Source: Prosthecobacter vanneervenii
Lineage (GTDB): Bacteria > Verrucomicrobiota > Verrucomicrobiia > Verrucomicrobiales > Verrucomicrobiaceae
DNA: 64,000 bases
Direction of reading: 5' to 3'
Assembly (NCBI RefSeq): GCF_014203095.1
Contig: NZ_JACHIG010000007.1
Coordinates: 186,001 to 250,000, forward strand
The stretch's first letter is position 1. Each line of letters starts with the position of its first letter. The notes under the pieces were generated by a model, which did not search any database, had not been told where the DNA came from, and was given only the letters and a program-made list of their open reading frames with translations. Below are positions 27,897 through 38,104 of the stretch, one piece after another. Position numbers and translations under genes: made by a program.

Positions 27897-29045
27897 TTAC
27901 CACGAGCTCAGGGCATCGTGCAGCAGCTCCATCTCGCGTGAGTAGGCGGCGCGCTCGGGCATGTCGGGTTCGCCGTAGGGAACGATCTCGACCACGTTCC
28001 CGCGCAGGGCGGTGATGCCGCTGCCGCCATCGGGCTGCTGGATGGTCTTCCAGGCGTGGTCGGCAAAGCGTGCCGCCAGGATGCAGTCACCGGGTGTGGT
28101 ATGGCCGCCGCGCTGCAGATGGCCCAGCACCGAGGGGCGCACCTCCAGGTCTTGGAAGGGGGCTCCGGCGCGCTGGAAGTACTGCTGGAAGGCGTCCATG
28201 AGCACGTAGGCGCGGTTGCGCTTCTGCGGCGGGTCAAATTCCACGCCCTCAGCCACCAGCACGATGGCGTGGCCACGGCCGCGGGTCATCGCGCCTTCGA
28301 TCTTGGCGGCCAGTTTCTTCATGGCCTCCTCGTTCAGCGGGCCGCCCTCGGGGGTGATGATCATTTCTGCACCGGATGCCAGACCGGCCATGCGGGCCAG
28401 GTCGCCGCTGGCACGGCCCATGGTTTCCAGCACCATCACGCGGCGATGGCTGCGTGCGGTGTCGATGAAGTGGTCCACCGCCCAGACGAGGGTGTTCACC
28501 GCGGTGTCCACGCCCAGCGCCATGTCGGTAAACTGCAGGTCGTTGTCGATCGTGGCAGGCACGCCGATCACGCGCAGGTCACTCTCCTGGGCCAGCAGGC
28601 GGGCACCGGTGAGAGAGCCGTCACCACCCACCACCACCAGGGCGCGAACATTCAGGCTTTTGAGCAGCTTGATGACGCTGTCGCGCACCTTCTTGTCATG
28701 AAACTCCAGGCAGCGGGCGGAGCCGAGGATGGTGCCGCCCTTGCCCATGATGCCGCTCACGCTGGCGTGGTCCATCTGGATGATGTGGAGCTGCTCGGAG
28801 ATCAGTCCGGCGCGGCCGGTGTGGGTGGCGATGTCGTTCTTCAGGCGCACCAAGGCTTCGGCGTCATCATTCACGGCGCGGGCGGTGCGGACGAGACCAC
28901 GGTAGCCATCGCGGATGCCCAGCACGGCGATCTTCTCGCGGTTCAGGCCCAGGCGGACAACGGCGCGCAGAAAGGCGTTCATGCCGGGCGCGTCGCCTCC
29001 GCTGAAAAGGACGGCGACGGATTGTTCGGGGAAGGTAGCGGTCAT
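27897..29045 (-). CDS. 6-phosphofructokinase, ATP-type signature
   Basis: A 382-residue glycolytic enzyme that phosphorylates fructose 6-phosphate. FSGGDAPGMNAFLRAVVR binds the nucleotide, VVGGDGSLTGARLL carries the Gly that marks ATP use (PPi-dependent forms have Asp there), and GVPATIDNDL contains the catalytic Asp, with Ala rather than the Lys of PPi enzymes. ETMGRASGDLARMAGL and the late HLQRGG are also typical. It is longer than E. coli PfkA (320 residues). The frame is open to 29168 with ATGs at 29066 and 29045; homology starts at the latter. No Shine-Dalgarno site is seen before either. Confidence 0.9.
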   Translation of the reverse strand: MTATFPEQSVAVLFSGGDAPGMNAFLRAVVRLGLNREKIAVLGIRDGYRGLVRTARAVNDDAEALVRLKNDIATHTGRAGLISEQLHIIQMDHASVSGIMGKGGTILGSARCLEFHDKKVRDSVIKLLKSLNVRALVVVGGDGSLTGARLLAQESDLRVIGVPATIDNDLQFTDMALGVDTAVNTLVWAVDHFIDTARSHRRVMVLETMGRASGDLARMAGLASGAEMIITPEGGPLNEEAMKKLAAKIEGAMTRGRGHAIVLVAEGVEFDPPQKRNRAYVLMDAFQQYFQRAGAPFQDLEVRPSVLGHLQRGGHTTPGDCILAARFADHAWKTIQQPDGGSGITALRGNVVEIVPYGEPDMPERAAYSREMELLHDALSSW

Positions 29046-29161
29046 GGTTGGAAAAAGTGGGGTCATTTGCTTAGCAAGCGCCGTGCTCGTGGCAAGTGAT
29101 GGCTGAAAGCCCGCCGCCGCATTCCTTGGGCTAGGGCTTGCCACCGGGTGTGGGCGTGATA

Positions 29162-30058
29162 ATGGCACGGGTGCCCCCAGCCCTTGCCACCACGCTCTTA
29201 CCCTTGCTAGCAGCCCTATTGTACGCCTTTGGCGCGCTCGTGCTGAAACGCTCCAGCGATCTTGGGGTAGGCCTCTGGCGCACCACTTTCGTGGCGAATC
29301 TGATCGTGGCAGGCCTCTTCTCTTTCCTATGGCTTCTCGGTGGTCCGCCTATCGAGCGCGAAATGCTCTGGCAGCCTGGCATCATCGCCATGTGTCTTTT
29401 CCTCGGCCAGCTGGCGCAGTTTCTGGCACTGGACAAGGGGGACGTCTCCGTGGCCGTGCCCGTGTTTGGGCTCAAGGTCATCCTGGTGGCCTTCTTGACG
29501 CCGCTGCTCATCGGCGAGGCTGTAGGGGCCAAGCTCTGGGCCGCCGCCTTTCTCAGCGTGCTGGGCATCACCTTCCTCAATCGCAAAGACGCCGGACAAC
29601 CGCCGCGCCACCTGCTGCTCACCTTTGTGTCCGGTGGCTTCGGCGCGGTGGCTTTTGCGGTGTTTGACGTGCTGGTGCAGAAATGGGGGCCGCAGTGGGG
29701 CGTGGGCCGCCTGCTGCCCTGCATCTTCTGGATCAATGCGCTGCTCTCCTTTGGGCTCATCTTCCGCTTCTCCGCCCCGCTCAGTGCTATTCGTGTGCAG
29801 GCTTGGCCGTGGCTCGTCGGCGGCTCCGCGCTGCTGGGCACGCAGAGCATCATCTTTGTCAGTACCCTGGCCGTCTTTGGGAAGGCTACCTCGGCCAATA
29901 TCGTCTATGCCTCGCGCGGCCTGCTCAGTGTGGCGCTGGTGTGGATGATCGGCCACTGGTTCGCGAATAGCGAGCAGCACCTCGGCCCCAAGGTCATGCG
30001 CTGGCGTCTGGCCGGCGCCCTCATGATGATGAGCGCGATCGTGCTGGTGGTGGTGTGA
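29162..30058 (+). CDS. EamA/DMT-family transporter
   Basis: A 298-residue inner-membrane protein with ten predicted helices in two five-helix repeats, as in the drug/metabolite transporter superfamily. The end of the first repeat reads LGITFLNRKDAGQPP and the second ends LAGALMMMSAIVLVVV. Substrate unknown. ATG 29162 gives the most sensible first helix; an in-frame start at 29138 is also possible. It is divergent from pfkA. Confidence 0.78.
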   Translation: MARVPPALATTLLPLLAALLYAFGALVLKRSSDLGVGLWRTTFVANLIVAGLFSFLWLLGGPPIEREMLWQPGIIAMCLFLGQLAQFLALDKGDVSVAVPVFGLKVILVAFLTPLLIGEAVGAKLWAAAFLSVLGITFLNRKDAGQPPRHLLLTFVSGGFGAVAFAVFDVLVQKWGPQWGVGRLLPCIFWINALLSFGLIFRFSAPLSAIRVQAWPWLVGGSALLGTQSIIFVSTLAVFGKATSANIVYASRGLLSVALVWMIGHWFANSEQHLGPKVMRWRLAGALMMMSAIVLVVV

Positions 30059-30118
30059 GGTGCCTGGCGGGTGGCAAAGAAGCCGTTGCGGTCAGCCGCA
30101 TCGGGAGCATCTTCCCGC

Positions 30119-30355
30119 ATGATTCTGGAAACACTGCCCGCCGTGAGCGCACTCACCGTGGATCAAAAGCTGCGGCTCGTGTCCGAGCTCTGGCACGATG
30201 TTTCGCGTGAAGGTACCATCACCGCTGACACCGCTGCGTTGCTTGATGAGCGGCTGCAGGAGCATGCGGCCAACCCTGCCGCTGTCCGCAGCACGGAGCA
30301 GGTGACGGCAGGCATTCTGGCCCTCAAGAAACACATCGCGGCATCTCGCGCATGA
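30119..30355 (+). CDS. Antitoxin, addiction-module component (Unstab_antitox) family
   Basis: A 78-residue antitoxin. The family core is ALTVDQKLRLVSELWHDVSRE, the helical segment that binds DNA and dimerises, followed by a flexible C-terminal half that would wrap a ParE/RelE-type toxin. Its last four bases overlap the toxin frame (ATGA), the usual coupling. The toxin itself is broken (see next entry), so this antitoxin may now be an orphan. Start ATG 30119 fits the length of the family. Confidence 0.8.
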   Translation: MILETLPAVSALTVDQKLRLVSELWHDVSREGTITADTAALLDERLQEHAANPAAVRSTEQVTAGILALKKHIAASRA

Positions 30356-30654
30356 CGGCCGTCTGGACACTCGGCGCTGAAGCCGACGTGCAGCGACTCT
30401 ATGAGCAGCAGGAGCGCCGTGAGGAATAGTCGGGCGATCACTTCTACAACGAAGTGCTGTCCTCGATCCGGTTGCTCGAGGTCTTTCCAGAAATCGGCCC
30501 CGTCGTTTATCGTGGAAATATCAGGCGGGTGCTGGTCTTCAGGCGTCACTTTGGCCTCTTCTACGTAGTGGAAGATCGTGGCATCATACTCCACGCATTG
30601 CTTGATCTGAGGCAGGATCCTCAAAGCATCATGCGCAGGCTGCGCAGCATCTGA
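30352..30654 (+). pseudogene. ParE/RelE-type toxin gene broken by an amber stop
   Basis: From ATG 30352 the frame reads a normal toxin start (MTAVWTLGAEADVQRLYEQQ) and then hits TAG at codon 26 (30427-30429). The same frame continues without further damage for 74 codons (SGDHFYNEVLSSIRLLEVFP, the RRVLVFRRHFGLFYVVED strands, and ILHALLDLRQDPQSIMRRL) to TGA at 30652. The rest of the protein looks fully conserved, so the mutation is recent, or is a sequencing error, or is suppressed. A GTG at 30454 could restart translation but would lose the N-terminal helices. Confidence 0.8.
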
Positions 30655-30691
30655 GCCGCAAGGCTCCGCCGGTGAGCGCGTTTCTCTCCCC

Positions 30692-33004
<2,313 letters not shown>

Positions 33005-33005
33005 C

Positions 33006-33115
33006 GATCCCGGAGGGATCACAGCCGGTAGCCAGGGGTCAGCTCGCGTAGCGAGCGCCACCCCTGGACAAGATGAAACTTTCTTCCTTCTCAAGGTCGC
33101 ATGGCGGAGCCATGC
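33006..33115. repeat. REP-like cluster of three hairpins
   Basis: Three perfect stems in 110 bases: GATCCC-GGA-GGGATC (33006-33020); CCAGGGGT (33032-33039) with ACCCCTGG (33060-33067) enclosing GCTCGC-GTA-GCGAGC (33042-33056); and GCATGGC-GGA-GCCATGC (33099-33115). Two of them share a GGA loop. It starts two bases after the metallohydrolase stop, between convergent genes. The form is that of a repetitive extragenic palindrome and may double as a terminator. No second copy was found in the window. Confidence 0.65.
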
Positions 33116-33138
33116 CAGCACTGCCCGCGGTCCCGCTT

Positions 33139-35394
33139 TTACTCCTCCCGCACAATCACAAACGTCCTCGCACTCAATCCGCTCGCTTCATCCCGCGCTT
33201 CGATCTCATGCCTCCCCGGCTTGAGGATGGCAAAGGTATGCCCCCCATCATCTCGCAGTTCCAGTGTCTTGCAGCTCCAGCGCACTCGCTCTAATCCCAC
33301 TGCCTGCAGCAATAACCGGCTCCCATTATTCCGAATGTCCGGATCCAAAATGATGACCGTCCCCGGAATCGGATTCGTGATGCGCAGCGCCGGCCTGTCC
33401 TCGCTCTCCGCAGTCGTTACCAGATCCCCCAGCCAGTTGGCGCTGCTGGCCACCCAGGCGGCGTAGTCGCGTGGCAGGATGGCGCGGCCTTTGGCATCGT
33501 AGTCAGCCGCCTGCGCCAGCGGCGGGAGCTGGCCTGCCACGAAGTACTCCTCCCGGCTCATCCGTGCCGGTGGAGTCTGCGGCGTGAGCCGCCTGCCGGT
33601 GCGGGGATCAATGCGCGTGTGGGTGATGCCTTGTGGCATGTCATACCACGTCGCAGCATGCTTTTCATGCAGGTGCAGCATCACGTCACGAAAGATCGGG
33701 CCTGCGCCCGTGACACCGCTCACGTCCTGCATGGGCGTGTTGTCAAAATTGCCCGCCCACACGCCGACGGTGTACTCTGGCGTGTAGCCCAGCGTCCAGT
33801 TGTCGCGGAAGGTGGAGCTGGTGCCGGTCTTCACCGCGCAGCGGAAAGGCAGTCGTATGACCGACCAGCTTCCAAAGGCCATCTCGCGCGCCTGATTGTC
33901 GCTGAGGATGTCGGCGATGAGCCAGCTCTCATTCTCGCCCAGCAGGCGGCGTTCCTCGGCATCAGGGGTGTTTTGCAGCAGCGTCCACGGTTTGAAGCGG
34001 CCCAGGCGCGCCAGGCACGCATAGGCATTCGCCAGCTCGACGAGGCGCACCGAGGCATTGCCAATCGTGAGGCCCAGGCCGTAGTGTGCGGCGTCTTCAT
34101 TCAGCGTGGTCAGGCCCAGCTCGCGCAGCCTGGGCAGCAGCGTCTCCGCACCGCCGATGGAGTCCAGCACGCGCACGGCGGAGATGTTCAGCGAATTCCC
34201 CAGCGCCTGGCGGTAGGTCATGGGGCCGTAGTTGCGCAGGGAGTAGTTCTCCGGCCGATACGTGCCCGATGCCGTCGCAAATTCCACCGGCAGATCCGCC
34301 ACGATGCTCGCAGGCGTGGCCCCGCGCTCAAAAGCCAGCAGGTACGTGAAGGGCTTCATCGCCGAGCCGGGCGAGTGCGCCGCCCACGCGCCATTGAGCT
34401 GCCCGCCGTCTTTGGCAAAAAAGTCACGCGAACCCGCCAGCGCCAGTACGGCACCGCTCGCATTCTCGATCACCACCACGGCAGCATGCGACACATGGCG
34501 GCCCTTCAGCGCCTCCAGCCGCTGGGCGATGATCGTCTCGATGTGCTGCTGCAGCGTGGCATCCAGCGTGGTGCGCACGGTGCCATCCTGCACAGCTCCG
34601 TGCAGCATCTCCACCGCATGCGGGGCCTCAAAGCCGCCGCTGAAGCGCTGCAGCACGATCTTCTGGTCCAGCGCCACGCGGTGCTGTTCATCGCTCAGCC
34701 AGTGCAGCGCGTGCATCTTGTCCAGGATGTGGCGCTGGCGAGGGAGGACACCGGGCAGATTACGAAAGGGATTCAGCCGCGCCGGGGACTGCGGCAGCGC
34801 GGCTAGCAGCGCGCATTCTGCAGGCGTCAGATCGCCCAGTGGCTTGTGGAAATAACCGGACGCAGCCGTGGCGGCACCGGTCATGAGATTGCCAAAAGAA
34901 ACGCGGTTCGCATACGCCGCCAGCACCTCCTCACGGCTCCACGTCATGGCCAGACGGCGCGCGCGCAGGGCCTCGGTGATCTTGACCCACAGCGTGCGCC
35001 TGCCGTGCTGCGGCGTGGTGTTTTTGATGAGCTGCTGATGAAGGGTGGAGGCACCGGAAACAATGCGGTGGCTGCGCACATTGCTCCAGGCCGCGCGCGC
35101 GATGGCCAGGAGATCGATGCCTCCATGGGAGAAGAAGCGCTTGTCCTCCGCCGCCAGCAGCGCCTGCACCAGATGCGGCGGGATCTCCGCGTAGCTCACC
35201 GGCGGTGCCGAGCGCGTGCCGTCTGCATTGAGCAGATGCCGCAGCGGCGTGCCATCGCGTGCCAGATACAGCGTTGAGGCTGGCGGCGGCCTCAGCAGCG
35301 CCTCCGGCATCCGCACCACCCACGGCAGCCCCCACCACCCGCCTGCCGCTAGTATGGGCAGGGAGAGGAGCATGAGTTTCCAGCGGCGGCGCAT
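33139..35394 (-). CDS. pbpC: Penicillin-binding protein 1C (bifunctional glycosyltransferase/transpeptidase)
   Basis: A 751-residue class A PBP for peptidoglycan synthesis, anchored by one N-terminal helix (about 6-24). The GT51 domain has the catalytic Glu in LAAEDKRFFSHGGID and the SGASTLHQQLIKN motif. The transpeptidase domain has SxxK as SPGSAMKPF, SLN in LGNSLNISAV and KTGTS. A C-terminal BiPBP_C domain (ITNPIPGTVIILDP onwards) marks the PBP1C class. The frame is open to 35445, but the basic MRRRWK start at 35394 precedes the anchor. The alpha-2-macroglobulin gene often found beside pbpC is not here. Confidence 0.93.
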   Translation of the reverse strand: MRRRWKLMLLSLPILAAGGWWGLPWVVRMPEALLRPPPASTLYLARDGTPLRHLLNADGTRSAPPVSYAEIPPHLVQALLAAEDKRFFSHGGIDLLAIARAAWSNVRSHRIVSGASTLHQQLIKNTTPQHGRRTLWVKITEALRARRLAMTWSREEVLAAYANRVSFGNLMTGAATAASGYFHKPLGDLTPAECALLAALPQSPARLNPFRNLPGVLPRQRHILDKMHALHWLSDEQHRVALDQKIVLQRFSGGFEAPHAVEMLHGAVQDGTVRTTLDATLQQHIETIIAQRLEALKGRHVSHAAVVVIENASGAVLALAGSRDFFAKDGGQLNGAWAAHSPGSAMKPFTYLLAFERGATPASIVADLPVEFATASGTYRPENYSLRNYGPMTYRQALGNSLNISAVRVLDSIGGAETLLPRLRELGLTTLNEDAAHYGLGLTIGNASVRLVELANAYACLARLGRFKPWTLLQNTPDAEERRLLGENESWLIADILSDNQAREMAFGSWSVIRLPFRCAVKTGTSSTFRDNWTLGYTPEYTVGVWAGNFDNTPMQDVSGVTGAGPIFRDVMLHLHEKHAATWYDMPQGITHTRIDPRTGRRLTPQTPPARMSREEYFVAGQLPPLAQAADYDAKGRAILPRDYAAWVASSANWLGDLVTTAESEDRPALRITNPIPGTVIILDPDIRNNGSRLLLQAVGLERVRWSCKTLELRDDGGHTFAILKPGRHEIEARDEASGLSARTFVIVREE

Positions 35395-35473
35395 GCGGCA
35401 ATCAAGCCCGGGTGGCGGTGAAATCCAGAGCGTGATGCTTGCCAATCAGCGTCTGGTAGTACACCTTTTGACC

Positions 35474-35716
35474 ATGAGCGCGACCTCTGCCAACCTCAGC
35501 CCGCAAGAGCTGCGTCCGCTGCTGCATCAGAAGCTGGACGCCTTCAGCGACAGCGCCATCGCCGCAGTGAATGATCTGCTGGTCGAGTTTGAAAGGCGCT
35601 GGCTCTTTGCCCAGATGAGTGAAGAGGCCGAAGCCGACCGCCAGGCGGGCAAATACGATCCCGCACTTGTCGAGCAGGCGGTGCGTGCTCATCGGACCAG
35701 GCATCCCTACGCCTGA
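35474..35716 (+). CDS. Probable antitoxin of a PIN toxin-antitoxin pair
   Basis: An 80-residue protein of helical, charged character (LSPQELRPLLHQKLDAFSDS and then a Glu/Arg-rich second half). I do not recognise a DNA-binding motif. It is called an antitoxin because a PIN-domain toxin gene starts two bases after its stop, the usual layout. ATG 35474 is chosen; the frame is open upstream, where it crosses the start of pbpC on the other strand. Confidence 0.6.
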   Translation: MSATSANLSPQELRPLLHQKLDAFSDSAIAAVNDLLVEFERRWLFAQMSEEAEADRQAGKYDPALVEQAVRAHRTRHPYA

Positions 35717-35718
35717 GC

Positions 35719-36117
35719 ATGCACGTAGTTCTCGACACCAACGTGGTATTGCAGGCGCGTGCTTTAGGCCATCCCTATCATGCTATTCTTCAAGAATGGA
35801 TGAATGACAGATTCACCTGGGTGGTGAGCACAGAGATTTTGCTGGAGTATGAGGAAGTCGTCACGGAACGGGCTGGTGCTGCCAGATGGAGTATTTTGGA
35901 AAGGCTTCTGAGCATTTCGAGCAACGTCATGCGGGTTTCGCCATCTTACCGTTTTGGACTGATCTCGGCGGACGTTGATGACAACAAATTTGCCGACTGT
36001 GCAGTTGCCGCCAACGCCGAATACATCGTGACCACCGACCATCACTTTCAGTCTATGCACGGCAGCGGTTTCAAGCCGCAGGTCGTCACTCCTGAGCAGT
36101 TCATGGCTTTGCTTTGA
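35719..36117 (+). CDS. PIN-domain toxin, probable endoribonuclease
   Basis: A 132-residue PIN-fold nuclease. The acidic metal-binding residues are at VLDTNVVLQ (Asp6), a Glu in STEILLEYEEV, and Asp residues in SADVDDNKFADCAVAANAEYIVTTDHHF. This matches the PIN subfamily annotated as putative toxin-antitoxin toxin components (COG1569/PIN_3 type). The presumed antitoxin gene precedes it with a two-base gap. Its composition is somewhat more AT-rich than its neighbours, as is common for modules gained by transfer. Confidence 0.82.
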   Translation: MHVVLDTNVVLQARALGHPYHAILQEWMNDRFTWVVSTEILLEYEEVVTERAGAARWSILERLLSISSNVMRVSPSYRFGLISADVDDNKFADCAVAANAEYIVTTDHHFQSMHGSGFKPQVVTPEQFMALL

Positions 36118-36128
36118 GCTGACTCAGC

Positions 36129-36165
36129 TTGACCATCCGCCCCAGCGGCGGAGCATGCGCGGCGC
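36129..36165 (+). promoter_or_regulatory. Likely -35 box and short leader of the prephenate dehydratase gene
   Basis: TTGACC at 36129-36134 lies 37 bases before the ATG. The -10 region (AGCATG) is poor. A 13-base palindrome, AGCTGACTCAGCT (36117-36129), ends at the first base of the box and includes the stop of the PIN gene. Confidence 0.4.
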
Positions 36166-36999
36166 ATGAATCCACCGCCCACCATCGCCTGCCTCGGACC
36201 CGACGGGAGCTTTTCGCATCTCATCACGCAGATGCGCTTCCCCGGCGCGGCGGTGAGCCTGCGGGACAATGTGGGGGATGTCTTCGACTTCCTCGCCTCA
36301 ACCCCCGACGCCCTCGGCATCGTCCCCATCGAAAACTCCTCCGGCGGCTTCATCATCGACACCGTGGACCGGCTCGTCGATGCACGCTGCGAGCTGCGCA
36401 TTCTCGAAGAGCTCACGCTGGATGTGAAGCTGGCGCTGCTCGGCAGGGCAGGGGAGCCCATCATGTCCATCCACTCGCACGCCATGCCGTTCTACCATGG
36501 CGACGAATGGCTGAAGGCCCACTACCCCAATGTGAAGCGTGTGGTGGAGGCGAGCACCGCCAAGGCGGCGGAGAAAGCCGTGGCCGTCTCCGGCGCGGCT
36601 GCCATCGGTCCGCGTCAGAATGCAGAGCGCCACGGCCTGCAGATCCTGCATTTCCCCATCGCGGGAGAGGTGCCAAACATCACGCAGTTCTACCTCATCG
36701 GCCACACGGCCAACACCCCCTCTTTGGAGCACAACCGCACCGCACTTGTGGTGGAGCTGCCAGACCGCTCCGGCAGCCTGTGCCGCTTCCTCACACCGTT
36801 GAGCGAGGGCGACATCAACATGAAGCGCCTCGAATCCCGCCCCATCCGCGGCCAGCCCAACAAGTACCGCTTCTACATCGAGATCGAAGGCTCCACCGCC
36901 GACCCGCGCGTGCAAAAAGCGCTGGATCAAACACGCGCAGATGGCGCGACGATCCGCAGCGTGGGCACCTACTCCGCCGGGCTGCGTTTTGAGTCGTAA
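36166..36999 (+). CDS. pheA: Prephenate dehydratase with ACT domain
   Basis: A 277-residue enzyme that turns prephenate into phenylpyruvate in phenylalanine synthesis. The catalytic domain starts ACLGPDGSFSH and contains PIENSSGGFIIDTVDRL. The C-terminal ACT domain (about 190-275) carries the phenylalanine-binding ESRP motif in MKRLESRPIRG, implying feedback control. There is no chorismate mutase domain, so mutase activity must lie elsewhere. The usual TRF motif reads ITQF here, with Gln in place of Arg, which is odd for the family. A hairpin follows the stop. Confidence 0.87.
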   Translation: MNPPPTIACLGPDGSFSHLITQMRFPGAAVSLRDNVGDVFDFLASTPDALGIVPIENSSGGFIIDTVDRLVDARCELRILEELTLDVKLALLGRAGEPIMSIHSHAMPFYHGDEWLKAHYPNVKRVVEASTAKAAEKAVAVSGAAAIGPRQNAERHGLQILHFPIAGEVPNITQFYLIGHTANTPSLEHNRTALVVELPDRSGSLCRFLTPLSEGDINMKRLESRPIRGQPNKYRFYIEIEGSTADPRVQKALDQTRADGATIRSVGTYSAGLRFES

Positions 37000-37000
37000 C

Positions 37001-37018
37001 GGGGCCATTCCTGGCCCC
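37001..37018. terminator. Short GC-rich hairpin after pheA
   Basis: GGGGCCA (37001-37007) and TGGCCCC (37012-37018) form a perfect seven-base stem with a four-base loop, directly after the pheA stop. No T tract follows, so termination is uncertain. Confidence 0.45.
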
Positions 37019-37043
37019 TCTGGAAGTCGAATTTATCAACCAC

Positions 37044-38063
37044 ATGAAACACATCCTCCCCTGCCTGCTGGCCCTCTGCGTCAGCACCCATGTCCACGCC
37101 GCACCCACCATCTCCAAGCGTGCCAGCGAAATCGATCCGCGTGCCAAGGAGCATCCGGAAATCGACTTCGTCTTCACCGACAAAAAGGGCAAGCCGCAGG
37201 ACCTGCAAAACGCCAGCGTGGACACCAGCGTGAAGCTGCAGGGCAAGCTCGTCATCTGGCTCATGGGCCACAGCGCGCCCTTGTTTGAGCGCCTCAACAG
37301 CTATGGCCTCCACGCCATCCAGCCGCATTACGCCAACAAGTGGTTCGGCATCATCCCCGCCGCACGCCGCGACGATGGTAAGACACTCGGAGACATCCGC
37401 CTCGAAGCCTGCACTGGCGAGGATGTGAGCGATGTTGTGAGCATCCCGCAGCCGGACAGCATGATGGAGCGCTCGTTCCAGTTTGTGAAATGGCTGGCCA
37501 AAGAGCATCCCGAAGGCAAATGGGAGCAGTTCATCGCCCAGGACGGCAAAGGCCTGCGCTGGGACAAGGTCATCGTCTCCGGTGCCTCCCACGGTGCCAC
37601 CACCTCGGCCCGCTTTGCCAAGCATCAGAAAGTCGATCGCGTCGTCTGCTTCTGCGGTCCGCGAGACAACTACGACTCCTGGCAGGCCCTGCCCTCCGCC
37701 ACGCCGGGAAATCGCATCTTCGGCTTCAGCCACGTGCTCGACGGCGGCTGGACAGCCGACCACTACTGCCGCTCCTGGGAGATGATGGGCCTCAATCAGT
37801 ATGGCCCCATCGTGGATGTGGACATCAGCGCCCCTCCCTTTCAAAACACCCGCCGCCTCATCACCAATGCGGATGTGAAGGGCGATGACAAACGCGCCCA
37901 CAGCTCCGTGACTCCTGGTGGCGCTGCTGTGAAGGACAAGGATGGCAAATTCATCCACGAAGCCGTCTGGCACTACCTCTTCAACCATCCGGTGGACCAG
38001 ACCGGCTCCCCCACGCCCGCCGATCCCGACTGCGTGAAGGATCAGCAGAAGAAAGCCCGTTAA
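37044..38063 (+). CDS. Exported alpha/beta-hydrolase-fold protein, BPSS1187-like
   Basis: A 339-residue exported protein. The signal peptide is MKHILPCLLALCVSTHVHA. The nucleophile elbow is IVSGASHGATTSARF and a late His in DKRAHSSVTPGG or in the C-terminal HEAVWHYLF could complete the triad. The overall pattern, with GKLVIWLMGHSA, VCFCGPRDNYDSW and an acidic C-terminus, resembles the BPSS1187 family of secreted hydrolases with no proven role. The DUF1080 gene follows 41 bases later on the same strand. Fold assignment is reasonable; function is open. Confidence 0.65.
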   Translation: MKHILPCLLALCVSTHVHAAPTISKRASEIDPRAKEHPEIDFVFTDKKGKPQDLQNASVDTSVKLQGKLVIWLMGHSAPLFERLNSYGLHAIQPHYANKWFGIIPAARRDDGKTLGDIRLEACTGEDVSDVVSIPQPDSMMERSFQFVKWLAKEHPEGKWEQFIAQDGKGLRWDKVIVSGASHGATTSARFAKHQKVDRVVCFCGPRDNYDSWQALPSATPGNRIFGFSHVLDGGWTADHYCRSWEMMGLNQYGPIVDVDISAPPFQNTRRLITNADVKGDDKRAHSSVTPGGAAVKDKDGKFIHEAVWHYLFNHPVDQTGSPTPADPDCVKDQQKKAR

Positions 38064-38104
38064 TTCCAGCTCGTTCAACATCCTACCCCATACCACTCGC
38101 CATC

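Noticed and set aside
27897..29045. PPi-dependent phosphofructokinase
   Set aside because: GGDGS (Gly, not Asp) and GVPATIDND (Ala, not Lys) are the ATP-type choices, although the protein is longer than E. coli PfkA.
36129..36992. A 287-codon Arg/His-rich frame over pheA
   Set aside because: It overlaps pheA in another frame and has the biased composition of a shadow.
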